Below, one piece after another: positions 21,401-33,600 of a stretch of 64,000 bases of DNA; position 1 is the stretch's first letter, and every line of letters starts with the position of its first letter. The translations under genes and the position numbers were made by a program. Source of the stretch: Paragonimus westermani (Eukaryota > Platyhelminthes > Trematoda > Plagiorchiida > Troglotrematidae); the NCBI GenBank assembly GCA_008508345.1, contig QNGE01001261.1:1-64000 (forward strand), read 5' to 3'. The notes beneath the pieces were generated by a model that saw only the letters and a list, made by a program, of their open reading frames with translations, did no database searches and had not been told where the DNA came from.

Positions 21401-22950
21401 TGGTAGGAATGCTAGCACACCATCGACTATGGCACACTGCCATCTCAGATAACCTCCTAGCCCGGATCTAAGTGATCACGAGGTCCCGAACCTGACAGGC
21501 GACACTTACTCACTTTTCTTAGTGGAGCGGTCAGGATCTTCATCTTTCGTGACCATGAACTTTTGGTGGTACCGGTGCATAACGCCCGAAATGATAAAAC
21601 TCTAGGTGGTATACGGAGTACATGACCAAACGAAAACCGTGTAGCTTGATTGATTGACCAATTGGTCACGCATGCTGAGCGTTCTGAGTTATGCACTTGA
21701 CGAGCGGTCGTATTATTCACGCTATCATCCTTCTTGATGCTGATTAATTGGCATGATAAAAAAGTGTTTTGCTGTCTTCGTTTTGAACGAACCACATTCT
21801 CAAGCTCTAAAGTAGGACAGAATCTTCTCAGGCATTATTTCCCCTCTCTTTGAATGATAACTGGACGTCTTCGACATCATTAAGCATTAAGCAGGACGTA
21901 CCCTCGCTATCCTCACCGATGTCTCATCAGAGACATAACACTTTGGCGGGATACCTAATCTGTCCACAGCCTTAAGTGGATTGTTTGCGTTAAAAAACGT
22001 GAGTAGGAGTGACCCAATCTTCAATCAGCACTTTCCACTTTGAATCTATGAAGCGCATTCTTTACAAACCAGTTCTCTGGTACACCTTGCTTAGCGTGAT
22101 CTACCTGTCTTTGATAGAGAGGCTAAACAAATACAATGCCACCCACATACTCCATTTCAGTCAATTTGAAATCAAGAAACGCAGCATCAAGTTTGCTGAA
22201 TCCCCTACGTGCACCCTCCAAAACGTCGTCCGTGATCAAATTGGTGAGGGCGCGAGAGATCGGACTTGAAGCGATGCACACCCGAGACAGTTATTTACAA
22301 GATCTTTCTCTGCCTACAGAGTGGATACACAGTGATCTTAATAGGTCTACGTATTTCTCTGAGACTCCCTGGTAAACACGGTAGCTGCTGAGAACATTAC
22401 GAGCAACATTACGAACAACCGTTGGCTGCCTGCAAGAGCACCGATGCTCCATGACCCGTTGTAAGGTAAAAATGTGATCTTCCCACCCTTGACCAAATCG
22501 GAATCCCGCTTGTTCTTTACTCATACGACTCTCTGGGTTGAGTGAGCCTGCCTAATATAGGACGAGTGAGTAACTTAGACACGTTAGACACTAGACTGAT
22601 GTCTCTATGATTTTCACTTAGACTTCGGACTCCCTTTTTGAAGACAGGAGGTAGTGGTGCTGAGTCTCAATCACGATATACCTCTTCAGTCTCCAAAACC
22701 GTTTCAAGGAGTTTTGTAGACTCCGATGTCAACTACTCTCTACCATCTTTGAATAAAAGGGAGAGAAGATATGGTCCATGATTCTTGATACGTCTCAATA
22801 ACCAGTTCAAAAAACCGCTTTTGTTTTTGACAATGGCATATAAGAAACCCAGCAACTGTCCACTCGAGTCCCATTATCGATACTGTGCGGTTGATGTCAG
22901 CTAAACATTCTCGAAATGTACAGCCCAACTGTAAAGTCAACACGATTGGT
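21400..22950 (-). mobile_element. RTE-like LINE 2, RT core to C-terminus
   Basis: On the minus strand: LPPVFKKGVRS and NHRDISLVSNVSKLLTRPIL (22690-22550), SKEQAGFRFGQGWEDHIFTL (22520-22460), VSEKYVDLLRSL (22360), ITDDVLEGARRGFSKLD (22240-22190) and LTEMEYVGGIVFV (22160-22120), where YADD is expected. The C-terminal FGHVLRIPPRVLSF and RLSGSGPRDH lie at 21640-21470. The order and the AGFR, FGHVLR and GPRD motifs fit RTE-type LINEs. The YADD aspartates are glycines (GGT GGC), and stops and frameshifts occur, so it is inactive. Confidence 0.78.
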
Positions 22951-23339
22951 TAATAAGAAGTGAGCCATGTTCTTACATACGCCTTACCTACACCTGTCAG
23001 CTGGCCAGAACAACCGCGCATCAAGGGGAATGACTTCCCTCTATTTCCAGACAAAAATGTTCGTTCCATCTCTTTCGACTACTGGACCAACCGGTGCCCA
23101 CGCTCTCTACGCAAACTTCTGGTCAGTGTGCATTTAAGCTCTCGATAGTCGTCATCATATCCAGAGCCAGGTGGAGTCGAGCGATGCTTGTTTATATGGT
23201 TTACCGACGTAACAGAAGTCCACTTCTGTCAACTTCACAATCCCCTCGGAACACACCTCTTAACAGCAAACTTCCATAGGTGCTGCGATTTTCCGCAAAC
23301 AAACCCTTATTTTGACTGTGTCCTGATTGTCTTATGTGC

Positions 23340-23500
23340 CTTGCAGCGGCAGGTGCGGGGTGCCGTCCATCGGCATCCATACGGGCTCCTGGCGTCTCTA
23401 ATTGCGTCTCAAGCTATTCGGGTACATGCTTCTTGTCGGTTTTTCCTCCCTATGTAGCTGATACTGCAGCTACACGAGTATTTGTATAAACAGTAAGATG
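23340..23500 (-). pseudogene. GIY-YIG endonuclease remnant (PLE2)
   Basis: On the minus strand, downstream of the RT, the residues SCSISYIGRKNRQ occur near 23458-23430. This matches the YIGR turn that begins the GIY-YIG domain of Penelope-like elements. The rest of the domain is decayed by stops. Confidence 0.6.
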
Positions 23501-23552
23501 TGACAGACGTACACTGTTTGTTCGTAACCGGAACGACTGGTAGAGTTCTCGT

Positions 23553-24533
23553 TCATTCTATTACACACAGTTTTTCGGCACTATTAGTCCTGGATACAGC
23601 CGTTGTTAGATGCTGCCTCGTCATTATTGACCAGCTGTCCCCTAGGAACGGGAGTTCTAAATACACCGCCCTCTTCGGTACCGTCGTCACTTCTACGGTT
23701 GGGACGACGGCTTTGTTGTACTTTTTAATAAATTGCAGAGAGTACCCGTTGACCTGCAGAGTGTCTGTCAGTAAGCCTAACTCTAGCTGTAAGTTGTCTT
23801 CAGTGCAGATGCTCCGTGCTCTATGGAAAAGCATCCCAACTAGACTTCTCTTATGCTGCACGGGACAGAGGCTTTCGAAGTGCATGTACTGTCCAGTCCT
23901 GTAGACGGATCTCCCTACTGTGCCATCTGGTCTTCGAGTGACTAGAATGTCCAGAAACGGAAGGCAGTCATTCGCTTCGTTCTCTCTCGTCAGTTTCAAG
24001 TTCAGGTGAGCCTGGTTCAACTTCGAGAATAACGTATTTGATTCACTCGAGCTCTCAAAGGTGGCTAGAATATCATCTGCGTAGCGTCTGTACAACACTG
24101 GTTTTGACAGGCTTTCGCATAGTGTGGATTCTATTTTGGCTATGAAGTAATCCGCTAGAAGTGGACCCAATGGACTGTCCATTGAAACCCCGTCCATTTG
24201 TTGGAAACTATACGTTTGGAAGCTCAACCTTACGTTATGTGTGCACAAAAGTAATAGAGACTTTAGTTCGATCACCTGGATAGGAAACGCAGCACTGCTG
24301 CTTACAATAAATTCGCGAATGCTATCAACTGTTTTATGAAGCGGAATGTCAGTAAACAGGGATGTCACGTCAAATGAACACATCATTCTATCTCGGACAT
24401 TCAAACCATCTATACAGTTAACAAGTTCGAAACTGTCCTTCAGACTGTACTTACTGAACTGTTTTCTGACTGGTTCCAGCAAAACAGCTAGCCATCGGGC
24501 TAATTTATGCTGCGGTGCGTTACACATAGACAT
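23553..24533 (-). pseudogene. Penelope-type reverse transcriptase (PLE2)
   Basis: A continuous 326-residue frame contains MCSFDVTSLFTDIPL (first catalytic Asp), MDSPLGPLLADYFIAKIE, YRRYADDILATFESSS (catalytic DD), LPFLDILVTRRPDG and RSICTEDN. These are the Penelope-type RT blocks in order and all catalytic aspartates are present. The frame breaks after AVSRTNSAEK; the GIY-YIG part continues in another frame. This is the best preserved RT in the window. Confidence 0.9.
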
Positions 24534-25092
24534 AATAGGCCCAAGTGGGACATTGGGTTTGTGGGTTTTGGGCAGTCCGTGTGCGTGTGCCGATTAGCTT
24601 AATCAGCCTGCATTGATCAACAGACATGACGCCATTTATCTTCAATCCTTCCAGCTTGCGGCAGATTTCCTTTTCCACTTCTTGGACGTTATCAGGATTA
24701 TCATCCGGGAGAAACTTTTGGGTGTCATTAAGAATTTCAAACATTTTGTTCACGTACTCCGCTTTATCCATCAACACAACTCCTGAGCCTTTGTCTGGAA
24801 TCCGGCTCTAACCTAGAGCGGATTATCAGATCCCATCTGGAAATGTGTCAGCAAGAGTTGGAATCGCTCGAGGAGATGCACGGAAAGTTGTGGCCTATTG
24901 TGGATAACCTATTAATTGTGTGTCGAATCAAGTGTATGAATTTTTGCAGTACAGTTCTGTGGCGTACGAAAGCGAATGTGACAAAATCGCTTGATGATTC
25001 CTTTTGTCCCGTCACAAATACGTCATCATTTCCTGAAGATTTGGATAGGTATGTAACAAATCTGTCATCAGAAACGCTTTAGTATTGAAGTT
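24334..25092. repeat. PLE2 palindrome, left arm
   Basis: Reverse complement of 25382-26166 with few differences, except for a ~26-bp segment in the right arm (about 25394-25419) missing here. Both arms carry GGCTCTAACCTAGAGC, itself a short palindrome (left copy near 24804-24820), where the two opposed element parts meet. Confidence 0.9.
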
Positions 25093-25400
25093 TTCTATAT
25101 CCCCAAAGAAAATTGAAGAACTCGGGTTACATGCCCAGTTTGAAAATCGCTGCGATCAACTTCAGCAACATTCGCCAACGTCTGAGTAGAATCAAAATTG
25201 GTTGAAAGAAAAACTAGTGGACGTTGCCTACCAACATCAGAATTACAAACAAAAGCGTCACAACTTACTAACACCGGCACACCTCCGAAGCCTAAGAGAA
25301 ATAAGGCAAAATGAGAAGTTGATGATGTTAAATCCAGACAAAGACTCAGGAGTTGTGTTGATGGATAAAGCGGAGTACGTGAACTTCAATACTAATGAGG
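25083..25400 (+). pseudogene. PLE2 middle region, single copy in palindrome loop
   Basis: On the plus strand it reads KIEELGLHAQFENRC in one frame, then KEKLVDVAYQHQNYKQKRHN and NPDKDSGVVLMDKAEYVN. The last block is the typical Penelope-type segment before the RT palm. It is the only part of the N-terminal half without an inverted partner, and forms the loop of the palindrome. Its last ~50 bp recur directly at about 25701-25752. Confidence 0.75.
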
Positions 25401-26166
25401 GCTTCCATTTGGGTGCGCGAAAGCGTTTCTGATGACAGATTTGTTACATACCTATCCAAATCTCCAGGAAATGATGACGTATTTGTGACGGGACAAAAGG
25501 AATCATCAAGCGATTTTGTCACATTCGCTTTCGTACGCCACAGAACTGTACTGCAAAAATTCATACACTTGATTCGACACACAATTAATAGGTTATCCAC
25601 AATAGGCCACAACTTTCCGTGCATCTCCTCGAGCGATTCCAACTCTTGCTGACACATTTCCAGATGGGATCTGATAATCCGCTCTAGGTTAGAGCCGGAT
25701 TCCAGACAAAGGCTCAGGAGTTGTGTTGATGGATAAAGCGGAGTACGTGAACAAAATGTTTGAAATTCTTAATGACACCCAAAAGTTTCTCCCGGATGAT
25801 AATCCTGATAACGTCCAAGAAGTGGAAAAGGAAATCTGCCGCAAGCTGGAAGGATTGAAGATAAATGGCGTCATGTCTGTTGATCAATGCAGGCTGATTA
25901 AGCTAATCGGCACACGTACACGGACTGCCCAAAACCCACAAACCCAATGTCCCACTTGGGCCTATTATGTCTATGTGTAACGCACCGCAGCATAAATTAG
26001 CCCGTTGGCTAGCTGTTTTGCTGGAACCAGTCAGAAAACAGTTCAGTAAGTACAGTCTGAAGGACAGTTTCGAACTTGTTAACTGTATAGATGGTTTGAA
26101 TGTCCGAGATAGAATGATGTGTTCATTTGACGTGACATCCCTGTTTACTGACATTCTGCTTCATGA
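25382..26166. repeat. PLE2 palindrome, right arm
   Basis: Reverse complement of 24334-25092. The minus strand of 25657-25346 encodes MCQQELESLEEMHGKLW, the element's N-terminal part; the plus strand of 25723-26160 encodes the pre-palm region and RT start through SLFTDI, then similarity stops. Confidence 0.9.
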
Positions 26167-26169
26167 AAG

Positions 26170-27480
26170 CTGGTTCCCCTTGTGGCTTAGCTACACACGA
26201 GGTTGACAGTCCACCGACAGCCAGTAAACTCACGGCGATTTTCACATCATTTAAATTTTTGGACCCATTTTGATGCCGATTGTGTAATCATGGCTCTGTT
26301 CAAATCGACTGTCACTTTGTAAACTATTCACTCCTAGGATGAAACCGGTGATCAACAAATCGAATCACACTTCTCGTGAACGGCTTGAATTAACTGTTTT
26401 CCAACTCTCCCACGTAAGCAATTTGTGGTTTGCCCTCCCATTTATGGATCTAAAAGTCGACTCCAGTTTGCTTCAGCAGAATGTAAGATGCTACTTTAAA
26501 ACTAACAGAACGCTGTAACTGCACTCATCATCGATAATAACTCACGCTAGATGATTGGTAAGTTTGCTTAACTGGGTAGTTGTATCAGCTTTGACGGATT
26601 CTGTCACGATATCACCAGTCGAATAGGTACAACTTGGCTGGCGTTTGTTGGTCTCCACCACATACAGTCTCAGTTCACTCAGCTCCTACACACGACCGTA
26701 AAATTTCATCTGCCCCTGTGAACGATGTTCCAGGAATGTCTGTTTCCGATCATTGGTGTGTCCTTAACATAACATATGTCCGATAAGCCACATTACGCAC
26801 TAGCGTATTTTGGAGGTAAACTAGTGTTTCATACTGATAAGCGTATTGGTCTCGCTACACAGACTTCGGTGCCTTGGACAAGTTTTGCAAATGCTAACTT
26901 ACCGCGTACTTCATCGTGTACTTTCCGCCTGAGTTTGACTAAGCCGGTAGTACCAATCAGGTTGTTACTGTATGAGGTGTGTATGTGAGGCGAAAGTTTA
27001 GGACTTTGTCGGTCTTTTGCCTGTGGCTCAAAATACACGGTCCATTTTTTATTGGACACGATATCGTCAGTGGGCTTCAGTTATGGGAATACCTGTTTTC
27101 AAATTCTTATCCACTGACGTTATTACGTTTTCTGCTTCTTTCGCAGTTGTGCCAGATTTTTACACTCATGTCCAGAAGCATGTGTTAATTTAGTTCAGCT
27201 TGCATGTCGTCGTAGTGCGTGTTCATGAATATGAATGGAGTATGGTACATTTGTTATTGTAGGCAAATCCAAATTGAACATATACGCAGATGTAACAGTA
27301 AACTATGACGAATTGCCACCAGCATGACAGTCACTTAATCTACCCCTAAAATTTGACATACACGATGAGTTTGTCGCACATCTACATGTACCGCGTTTCC
27401 GTATGATTATAATATACAGTCTGTTCGTGTGGGGATTATTGTGCTCACTTGGATCCAGGGTAGAGGCTAGTAGTGTACGT
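26170..27480. other. Unassigned stretch before the plus-strand gene
   Basis: No recognised coding, RNA or repeat feature. Upstream exons of the suspected plus-strand gene could lie here but none stands out. Confidence 0.3.
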
Positions 27481-27486
27481 TTTGTT

Positions 27487-28519
27487 ATCAGTGATAACGA
27501 TAATGATGGCGGTTGTCGCTGATAATGTGTGTCGGATTGTACCACCTCCTGACCTACGTAGTGTTTTCAGCCGGTTATGCAACAAGTCCATGCTCCAACG
27601 TTTCTCACTGGAAAACCTCCGTAAACGGAGCGATGTAATGCTGATATCGGTGAGCAAAGCTGATAGCCGCATGCATTACCAAGCTTTCACAGCTGCATGG
27701 TATCCCTTATTCAAATAATTGAAGCCATAAAGTGTACGTCCGTTTTTATTTAAATTTATTTAGGTGAGCGATTGACTAGTCGTTGCTTGTCTACCAAATG
27801 CAGACGGTTTTAAACATGCTATTGATATATCTCGTCCATCATTCCGGTGGAATTAAAAGCGTTTTCCTGCACCATTCAACTACTTTTAGCGATGTATGTT
27901 GGTTCTCGGTGGTTGTAGTGGAGGCAGTGGCATGTAAATGTGGAATAGCGAGATGAGCCTTGTGTCTCGTGGTACTGTGATTGTGTGACACTCCAGTTCG
28001 TCATATTCCCTGTCCAATTCGGCCTCTCCTTCATCTCAGGTTTATACGGAAGCTTCTGCAGCTGATTGCCGGTCCATTGTTCAAAAACTTAATAAGGAAT
28101 ATGCCGAACACATGCCAACCCACGATTCTAATCAACTGTGTGATTTGGCAGTTTCTGACAAAGCTCCAGTGTCTGTGTGCCACTTTGATGTTGGCTCGTC
28201 CGGCTTTGTTAACCAACACTCCGATCGCTTTCCTTCCATGGAGAATACTCATCAATATACGCATCCGTTTCGTTCCGATCGTCTATTAACAACACCGGAT
28301 TTCACGAATGAGTCCGAATACAAACTGGGAGCTGTTCATCCTAGAACAGTCCTAGAGGATTTAAAACAAGCTCCGAACAAGTCCAGATTAGATCTGTTGG
28401 TAAGTTTCGCTTGCTGTTGCGGTGGTAGTGTTACCAATTGATCACAATAATACTTATTTTTACAGCCAGACATCAAAACGTGCATACAACTGCCCACTAA
28501 GGGTGGTGCAGTCACCTGC
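27487..28519 (+). CDS. Three phase-compatible exons of an unrecognised gene
   Basis: I do not recognise the product. Candidate exon 1 (about 27487-27649) has a possible TTATCAG acceptor and a GTGAGC donor and encodes IVPPPDLRSVFSRL and LENLRKRSDVMLIS. Exon 2 (28040-28399) follows the strong acceptor CTCCTTCATCTCAG and ends at GTAAGT: 360 bp, 120 codons, open throughout. Exon 3 (28466-28519) follows a 66-bp intron ending TTTTTACAG and ends at GTAAGC, encoding PDIKTCIQLPTKGGAVTC. Exon 1 ends in phase 0 and exons 2 and 3 are phase 0 at both ends, which is unlikely by chance. The predicted protein is polar with no clear domain. The start and end of the gene are not resolved. Confidence 0.5.
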
Positions 28520-30370
28520 GTAAGCATTCCAGAGCATGAATGCCCGGATTATCGTTCCTCTATGGTATTTAGGTATAGTACAGCGGTAACATCACAAGAC
28601 TGGTTCACTGTGTGTTGAGTATTTCTTATTCAGTTGATCACAACGAGCAATTTGTGGGAGTGTACACACGACTAGATCTTCTGAAACTCGAAATTCGGAT
28701 GCAATTTTAGTTCTCCATATCTACCTGACTCAGACCTAGTAAAACTACTGATGCTAGTAAAGGTTTCGTCGTACCCACGTAAATTGAGCATTGATAATTC
28801 CCACTTAATGTGTAGTGACACCTCTGAGGATCAGCCGTGTGTTGTCCCCAATGAGGGCATAAGTCTGTGCGATCGTGCCTGAACTCGATAACGATAGAAA
28901 GAACAAATTAAACATCAGCCGCATATCCAGTGGACGTGGCTCAGAAGTACGGAGACAGTTAGGCACTGAGAGGTCAATGGAATTCTCAGGATCAGTCTCC
29001 GGCTAGTGTAGCGGCAGTGTAATGGCATGAAGTCCAAAAATGATGACGTGGTTGCATCCACGATAAAGCCTCATCCAATAACGTGGTAGACATGATGCAC
29101 TTGGCTATTGATTCATATCTGACTCGACGTCGAGTGAACGCCTCTCGTCATGTTCAGTAAGGTGGCGCATTCACGTAATGAGTATCACTGACTGAGGGAC
29201 GGAACAATTTCGGTAGTGGATAGTAGTTGGTGTATGGTTTCACATTTACATTCATGTTTACGTGCGTTACCTGTTCGCTGTATTTGTCCTTTAATTAACT
29301 TTACAACCAACAGAATAATGCTTATTTGGTAATACGCTGGATGGGCATTTGAAATTTGCATTTAAACTGTGAATAAAATGGAGTGTTATTTGGGTTGAAG
29401 ATGTTATTTGATGAACGGCCCGGTCCCTTAACTTCTATGGCAATGTAAAGATTAAGCCTTCAATTCGTACATAGACCAGCTAGCATGTTAGTCAGGAAAT
29501 TGACGACTCATAGTTTGCGGCTGATTCTGTGAAATTCGTTTTGACCATTGCACTCTATTGAAGGGACAGTAACCAAGCGGACCAGCTTATACATAATTTG
29601 AAGGGTCGTGCCTCTGGTATTTTTATGGATTGTTCCGGGTTTAACCACATCTCCAGTGGTCCTTTGGCATGACAGTAATTTCAAGTAGACCGCCATTATG
29701 GACCGCATACTATCATTTTCGGAAAGCGTAGCTTGCCATTATAATAAGAGTGGCGTTCGCATCTGGCAAACGTTTACATAATATTTGATGCCAGAGGTAA
29801 GGTCGACAGGTAATTTACAATTAGGAAGAATTTCCACCGTTGATTTGATGTTTTCGGTCTCTGTTTTCCCATTGGTTAAGAGTGGGTCCGTTGTTTTGTT
29901 GATTTGCCCTTTGCTGCTATGGTTTAGCTCCATATGGATATCGTAAGACATGTGGACTGTGATCATTTGCACTGCACATTTCTCAGATAGACGATTACTT
30001 CCTAGTGTTGTGGATTGCTGCACACGCGCTGTTGGACTCTAAATGGTCGCAGCGGTTTGCTACATGGAGTCCACACGGATCAGACTTGTACGTCGTATGT
30101 GAAGTGCCGAGTTCTCGTTCAGATTTATCGGGCTACTGCAGGCGCACCCTTTTGGAGCAACCACTCACTCATAGTGAATAAAGCAGCGTGTTACTATAGC
30201 GATCATACATTATCGTTCACACTAATTTTTGTGAACATAGGTCACTAACGCAATTTCTCAATCCGTTCTCGACTAGTCACGTTTGGAGACGAAATGATGT
30301 TATGTGCATTCCAACAGCACAGGTTGATTGCTCAGTCCGTGCATGATTTGCTACCTATGACTGCGAAACA
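28520..30370. other. Unassigned, probably intronic on the plus strand
   Basis: No recognised gene or repeat. If the exons at 27.5-28.5 kb continue, this is intron. Confidence 0.3.
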
Positions 30371-30372
30371 CT

Positions 30373-30690
30373 TCACCATGATTGTACCTCAGCCCACACC
30401 TCATCCCTCAATATACGCTGCTCACCTTGACTACCTAATTCTATTCTTCTTGATCGAGTGAACAGATTCTGCATTTTATCAAAGTCATGAAACTGCAGAC
30501 ATCGGTGTTCATTTACCTGAAGACGGTTCACACCTTCTACTCTAAGCGGCCAAGTTTCGCTACCATAAAGTGAGACAGCCCTCACTGTTGTCTGATATAC
30601 GCGACCCTTAAGCTTCAGAGATAACTCTCTGTCGCCATAGGTGCTCCAGATTGGCGAACACCACTCTAGACTTAGAGCTACCATCTGTTT
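30373..30690 (-). mobile_element. RTE-like LINE 3, late RT fragment
   Basis: The minus-strand frame has [20 protein letters not shown], then [20 protein letters not shown] and HRCLQF. This is the segment after the palm in RTE-type RTs (GRVY, YG.ETW, LRVED, HRCLR). It is homologous to 18110-17960 in LINE 1. Neither end of the insertion was found. Confidence 0.75.
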
Positions 30691-30699
30691 CATTCCCTA

Positions 30700-33600
30700 C
30701 ACTTCTGCCGTTGCTGATGCAGCTTCACAGCTACACAAACCTCTCAACAACCCCCCATGACTTCATTATACATCAAATCTACGTAATCACAGCAGTCTCG
30801 CAGAATCACTGCATTTTAAGACCACAAAGCACATTCCAAAGTATTTAGCAGAACGCGAAATAGCGTCTAGCATTGCTTGTGCTGCTTGAAAGTTATTAAA
30901 CAGCAACACATTGTTGTCGGCATAATCAAGATCAGTCAGTCTTTCACTATGCAAGAGGTCCACACCACTGTCGGAGACAATCCTTTATAATATCGTCCAA
31001 TAAAAAATTAATCTTCAACTTGACCATCACTCACATTTGATTGCAGCGTTCGCATTCAAATAGACTCCAGCCGGCCTCTTTCGAAAAGAAGCGATTGTTG
31101 GCCGTTGGTACACGTGACCGAGTTAGTTCTGATTTTCCACCACTCCCTTGTCTCCTTGTGAAACTGGTTGATCTCATCACGGCTAAAAGGTACATCTTCC
31201 ATTGTTTAGGCTTCACTTTGTTTAAATCGTGGTGTCATTAGATCATCCCTGCCGGCATCCTTGTTGTCTACGGTAACGGGAATCCGTTGGGACACATGGT
31301 ACTCAACTGACATATCAGAGTATAGTCTCAAAATTAACTGGAGCTAATAATGCAGAAACACAGGGTACCAGTTAACCTGGACCTCAAAGTACCTTTTTCA
31401 TTCATCTTTCTAGGGCGGGACTCTTGTACCTTTGTGTTTGCCTCACTGATAAGGCGGCTTCCAAGAACTCACCAAATGTATAAGCGGGAACACTACTCTA
31501 TTGTTCTTGGTCACTTTTGCCAATTGTCAGCAGCTATGCTTGACAAGTTCGCCATTTGATAGATTGAGAGATAAGTTGACGGTGAACCTGTGAGTGGTTC
31601 GAGTATACGTACAATTACCAGTAAAGTCTTCGATCCTGATCTGTTTGATCTCACGTCGGATCAGAAGTGCGCCGTCGTTCTTTAAAAAACCTACCGTTGT
31701 TTAACACAGAATTTTAACAGTGGGTGACCACTGTCTAAACGATTTGGATAGTAACCCAAGTTTATCACCCAGGTGCTCTTCGATATCGCCCAACCAACCT
31801 ACCATGACGTTCATACTTCCCACGGAAAAACTGCACTATCAGAGCAACGCGTCTACGGTAGTAAAGCAGTTGACCTTTTTAACGTGACTATCGCTACATC
31901 TCATAGATACATAAGCAAACAATGCGCCTAGACGTCGGAGGGTTCAGTGTCTAGATCTGGATTTGATAATTTGATGAACCACGGTGAGTTAATGAGCCAT
32001 ACATAGCCCGCTATCAACTGAATGCAGTTTATCAAAGTGGTTGTAGTTCCTACATCTGTAGCATGGCTGTTGGCAATGGCCAGCGGTCGCCTGGTGTTTG
32101 CAGTCACTATCTATTGGATAACAACCTACTATCTGCCGTACTGCATTCTGGTTTTTGAAACGTGGCGGACATTGGTTATCAATGTGTTAGGCATCCGTGC
32201 TAGTGCGGCCTGTTTGCATATACTATTGTGGGCGCTAACATTAAAAGTGACCACATTCATTGGCGCTGTGACTGCAAACCCCGGATTAGTGGGTGTAAAA
32301 AGTCGCACGAGTTTTGTTCGATTCGACAGTGGACGACGGAAGGACCGATGGGAACATGATAATTGGTGGCTACTCCACCAATGGAATCTGGATAAGTAAC
32401 CCTGGAAGTTTTAACTCGGTCTAGTGCGAAAGTAAGCCTGATGGGTCAGCGACAGTATGTCTGTTCTCATTGTTACAGAGGGTTAAGCCCAACAGTAGTT
32501 GCAGTATGTGATGTTTCCCGAAAAGCGATAATCGTGTGTGAACTATGAAAACCGCTAGGACTCCAAGACCTTTGCAGAAGACCGATCAGAGTCCTTGGTC
32601 AAAGTCTACACCGCCGGCTATTAGGTTGGTGGCATTGGACTAGTGCCAATACCGAGTTTCCGAAATAGGGAGCCAATTGATTCCAACCCACATCTTGTTC
32701 TTCTAATGTGTATGTATTGGCCCGTCTAACGAGTAATGTCATGTGGTCATAACGCCTTCCAGTCTAGTCCGATAGGTCATCAAGAGAAAAAAATCTTCAC
32801 GCGTATCATGGTCCCATCTGTTCGTGACCGATCGTTTCTTTTGAGTTTCGTAACTTTATTTGGAGTTCACCTTTTTGATAAAGTTGTGTACTTTGTCACA
32901 CGATCTGTTTTATCGGAGCCGACTGCTTAATTTTCCAGACATTTTGTGGATATTTATTCCTGTTGTATTATCTTTCATTTTGGGTGGTGCACATGTGACA
33001 ATTTGAGGCCGGAGCTCAAGGTTGTGCTGCACTAAACCGGATACCCTTCACGAATTTTCTTCGTGATTCATTCGGTGTTACCCCTAATGAAGAGGTTGAA
33101 ACCTATTACAGTAAAAGATGGTTGTTCACTTCCGGGTTCATTTGCATACTAGTTCTGTCCATGTCCAATCAGCCTTCTATCAAAAAAGCACTATGCTAAA
33201 GTTCCATTGTCGTTATAGCTCGTCAATTGTCTGGTCACGATGCAACGAGTTGGTGAAGATGTGCACTGCCGACCAACTCCAAGGAATGTGAATCTCGACT
33301 GTGATGCCTTCTTTCGAAAGCGGCTAGCTGAAATTTATATGGGAATACGAAAGCTACAATCGATTGTGGATGATATCCAGCCCATATCAAACAAAAGCCC
33401 CTACCATTTACCAGTAGTTAACGCCGTCCTGTTGTTTCGGGATAATCTGTGTTAAGAACGTAACTACTGGCAAATATACAGTAGCTCGTGTCATTTAACG
33501 GAAAGTATTCAAGGTCTGATTCGTTCTATTCCTTCCGTTTTTAGTATTATCGTATTAGCTGAAGAGTGGGTAATCGAAAACAGTTTTTCGTGATATCATG

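Larger units (their letters stand above)
23100..26166. mobile_element. Penelope-like element PLE2, rearranged palindrome
   Basis: The C-terminal half (RT through GIY-YIG) reads on the minus strand from about 24830 to about 23100. An N-terminal part and middle part read on the plus strand at 24811-25384, an inverted N-terminal part at 25384-25690, and RT start on the plus strand at 25690-26166. Segments 24334-25092 and 25382-26166 are near-identical reverse complements. The normal order is N, middle, RT, GIY-YIG; this locus carries the RT start and N parts twice in opposite orientation and the middle part once. Confidence 0.85.

Noticed and set aside
24346..24811. Plus-strand frames within the PLE2 RT region
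   Set aside because: They are antisense shadows of the Penelope RT and pre-palm coding sequence.
32022..32399. Hydrophobic 125-residue frame resembling a membrane protein
   Set aside because: The hydrophobic character comes from T-rich sequence, no splice signals bound it well and no known motif is present.
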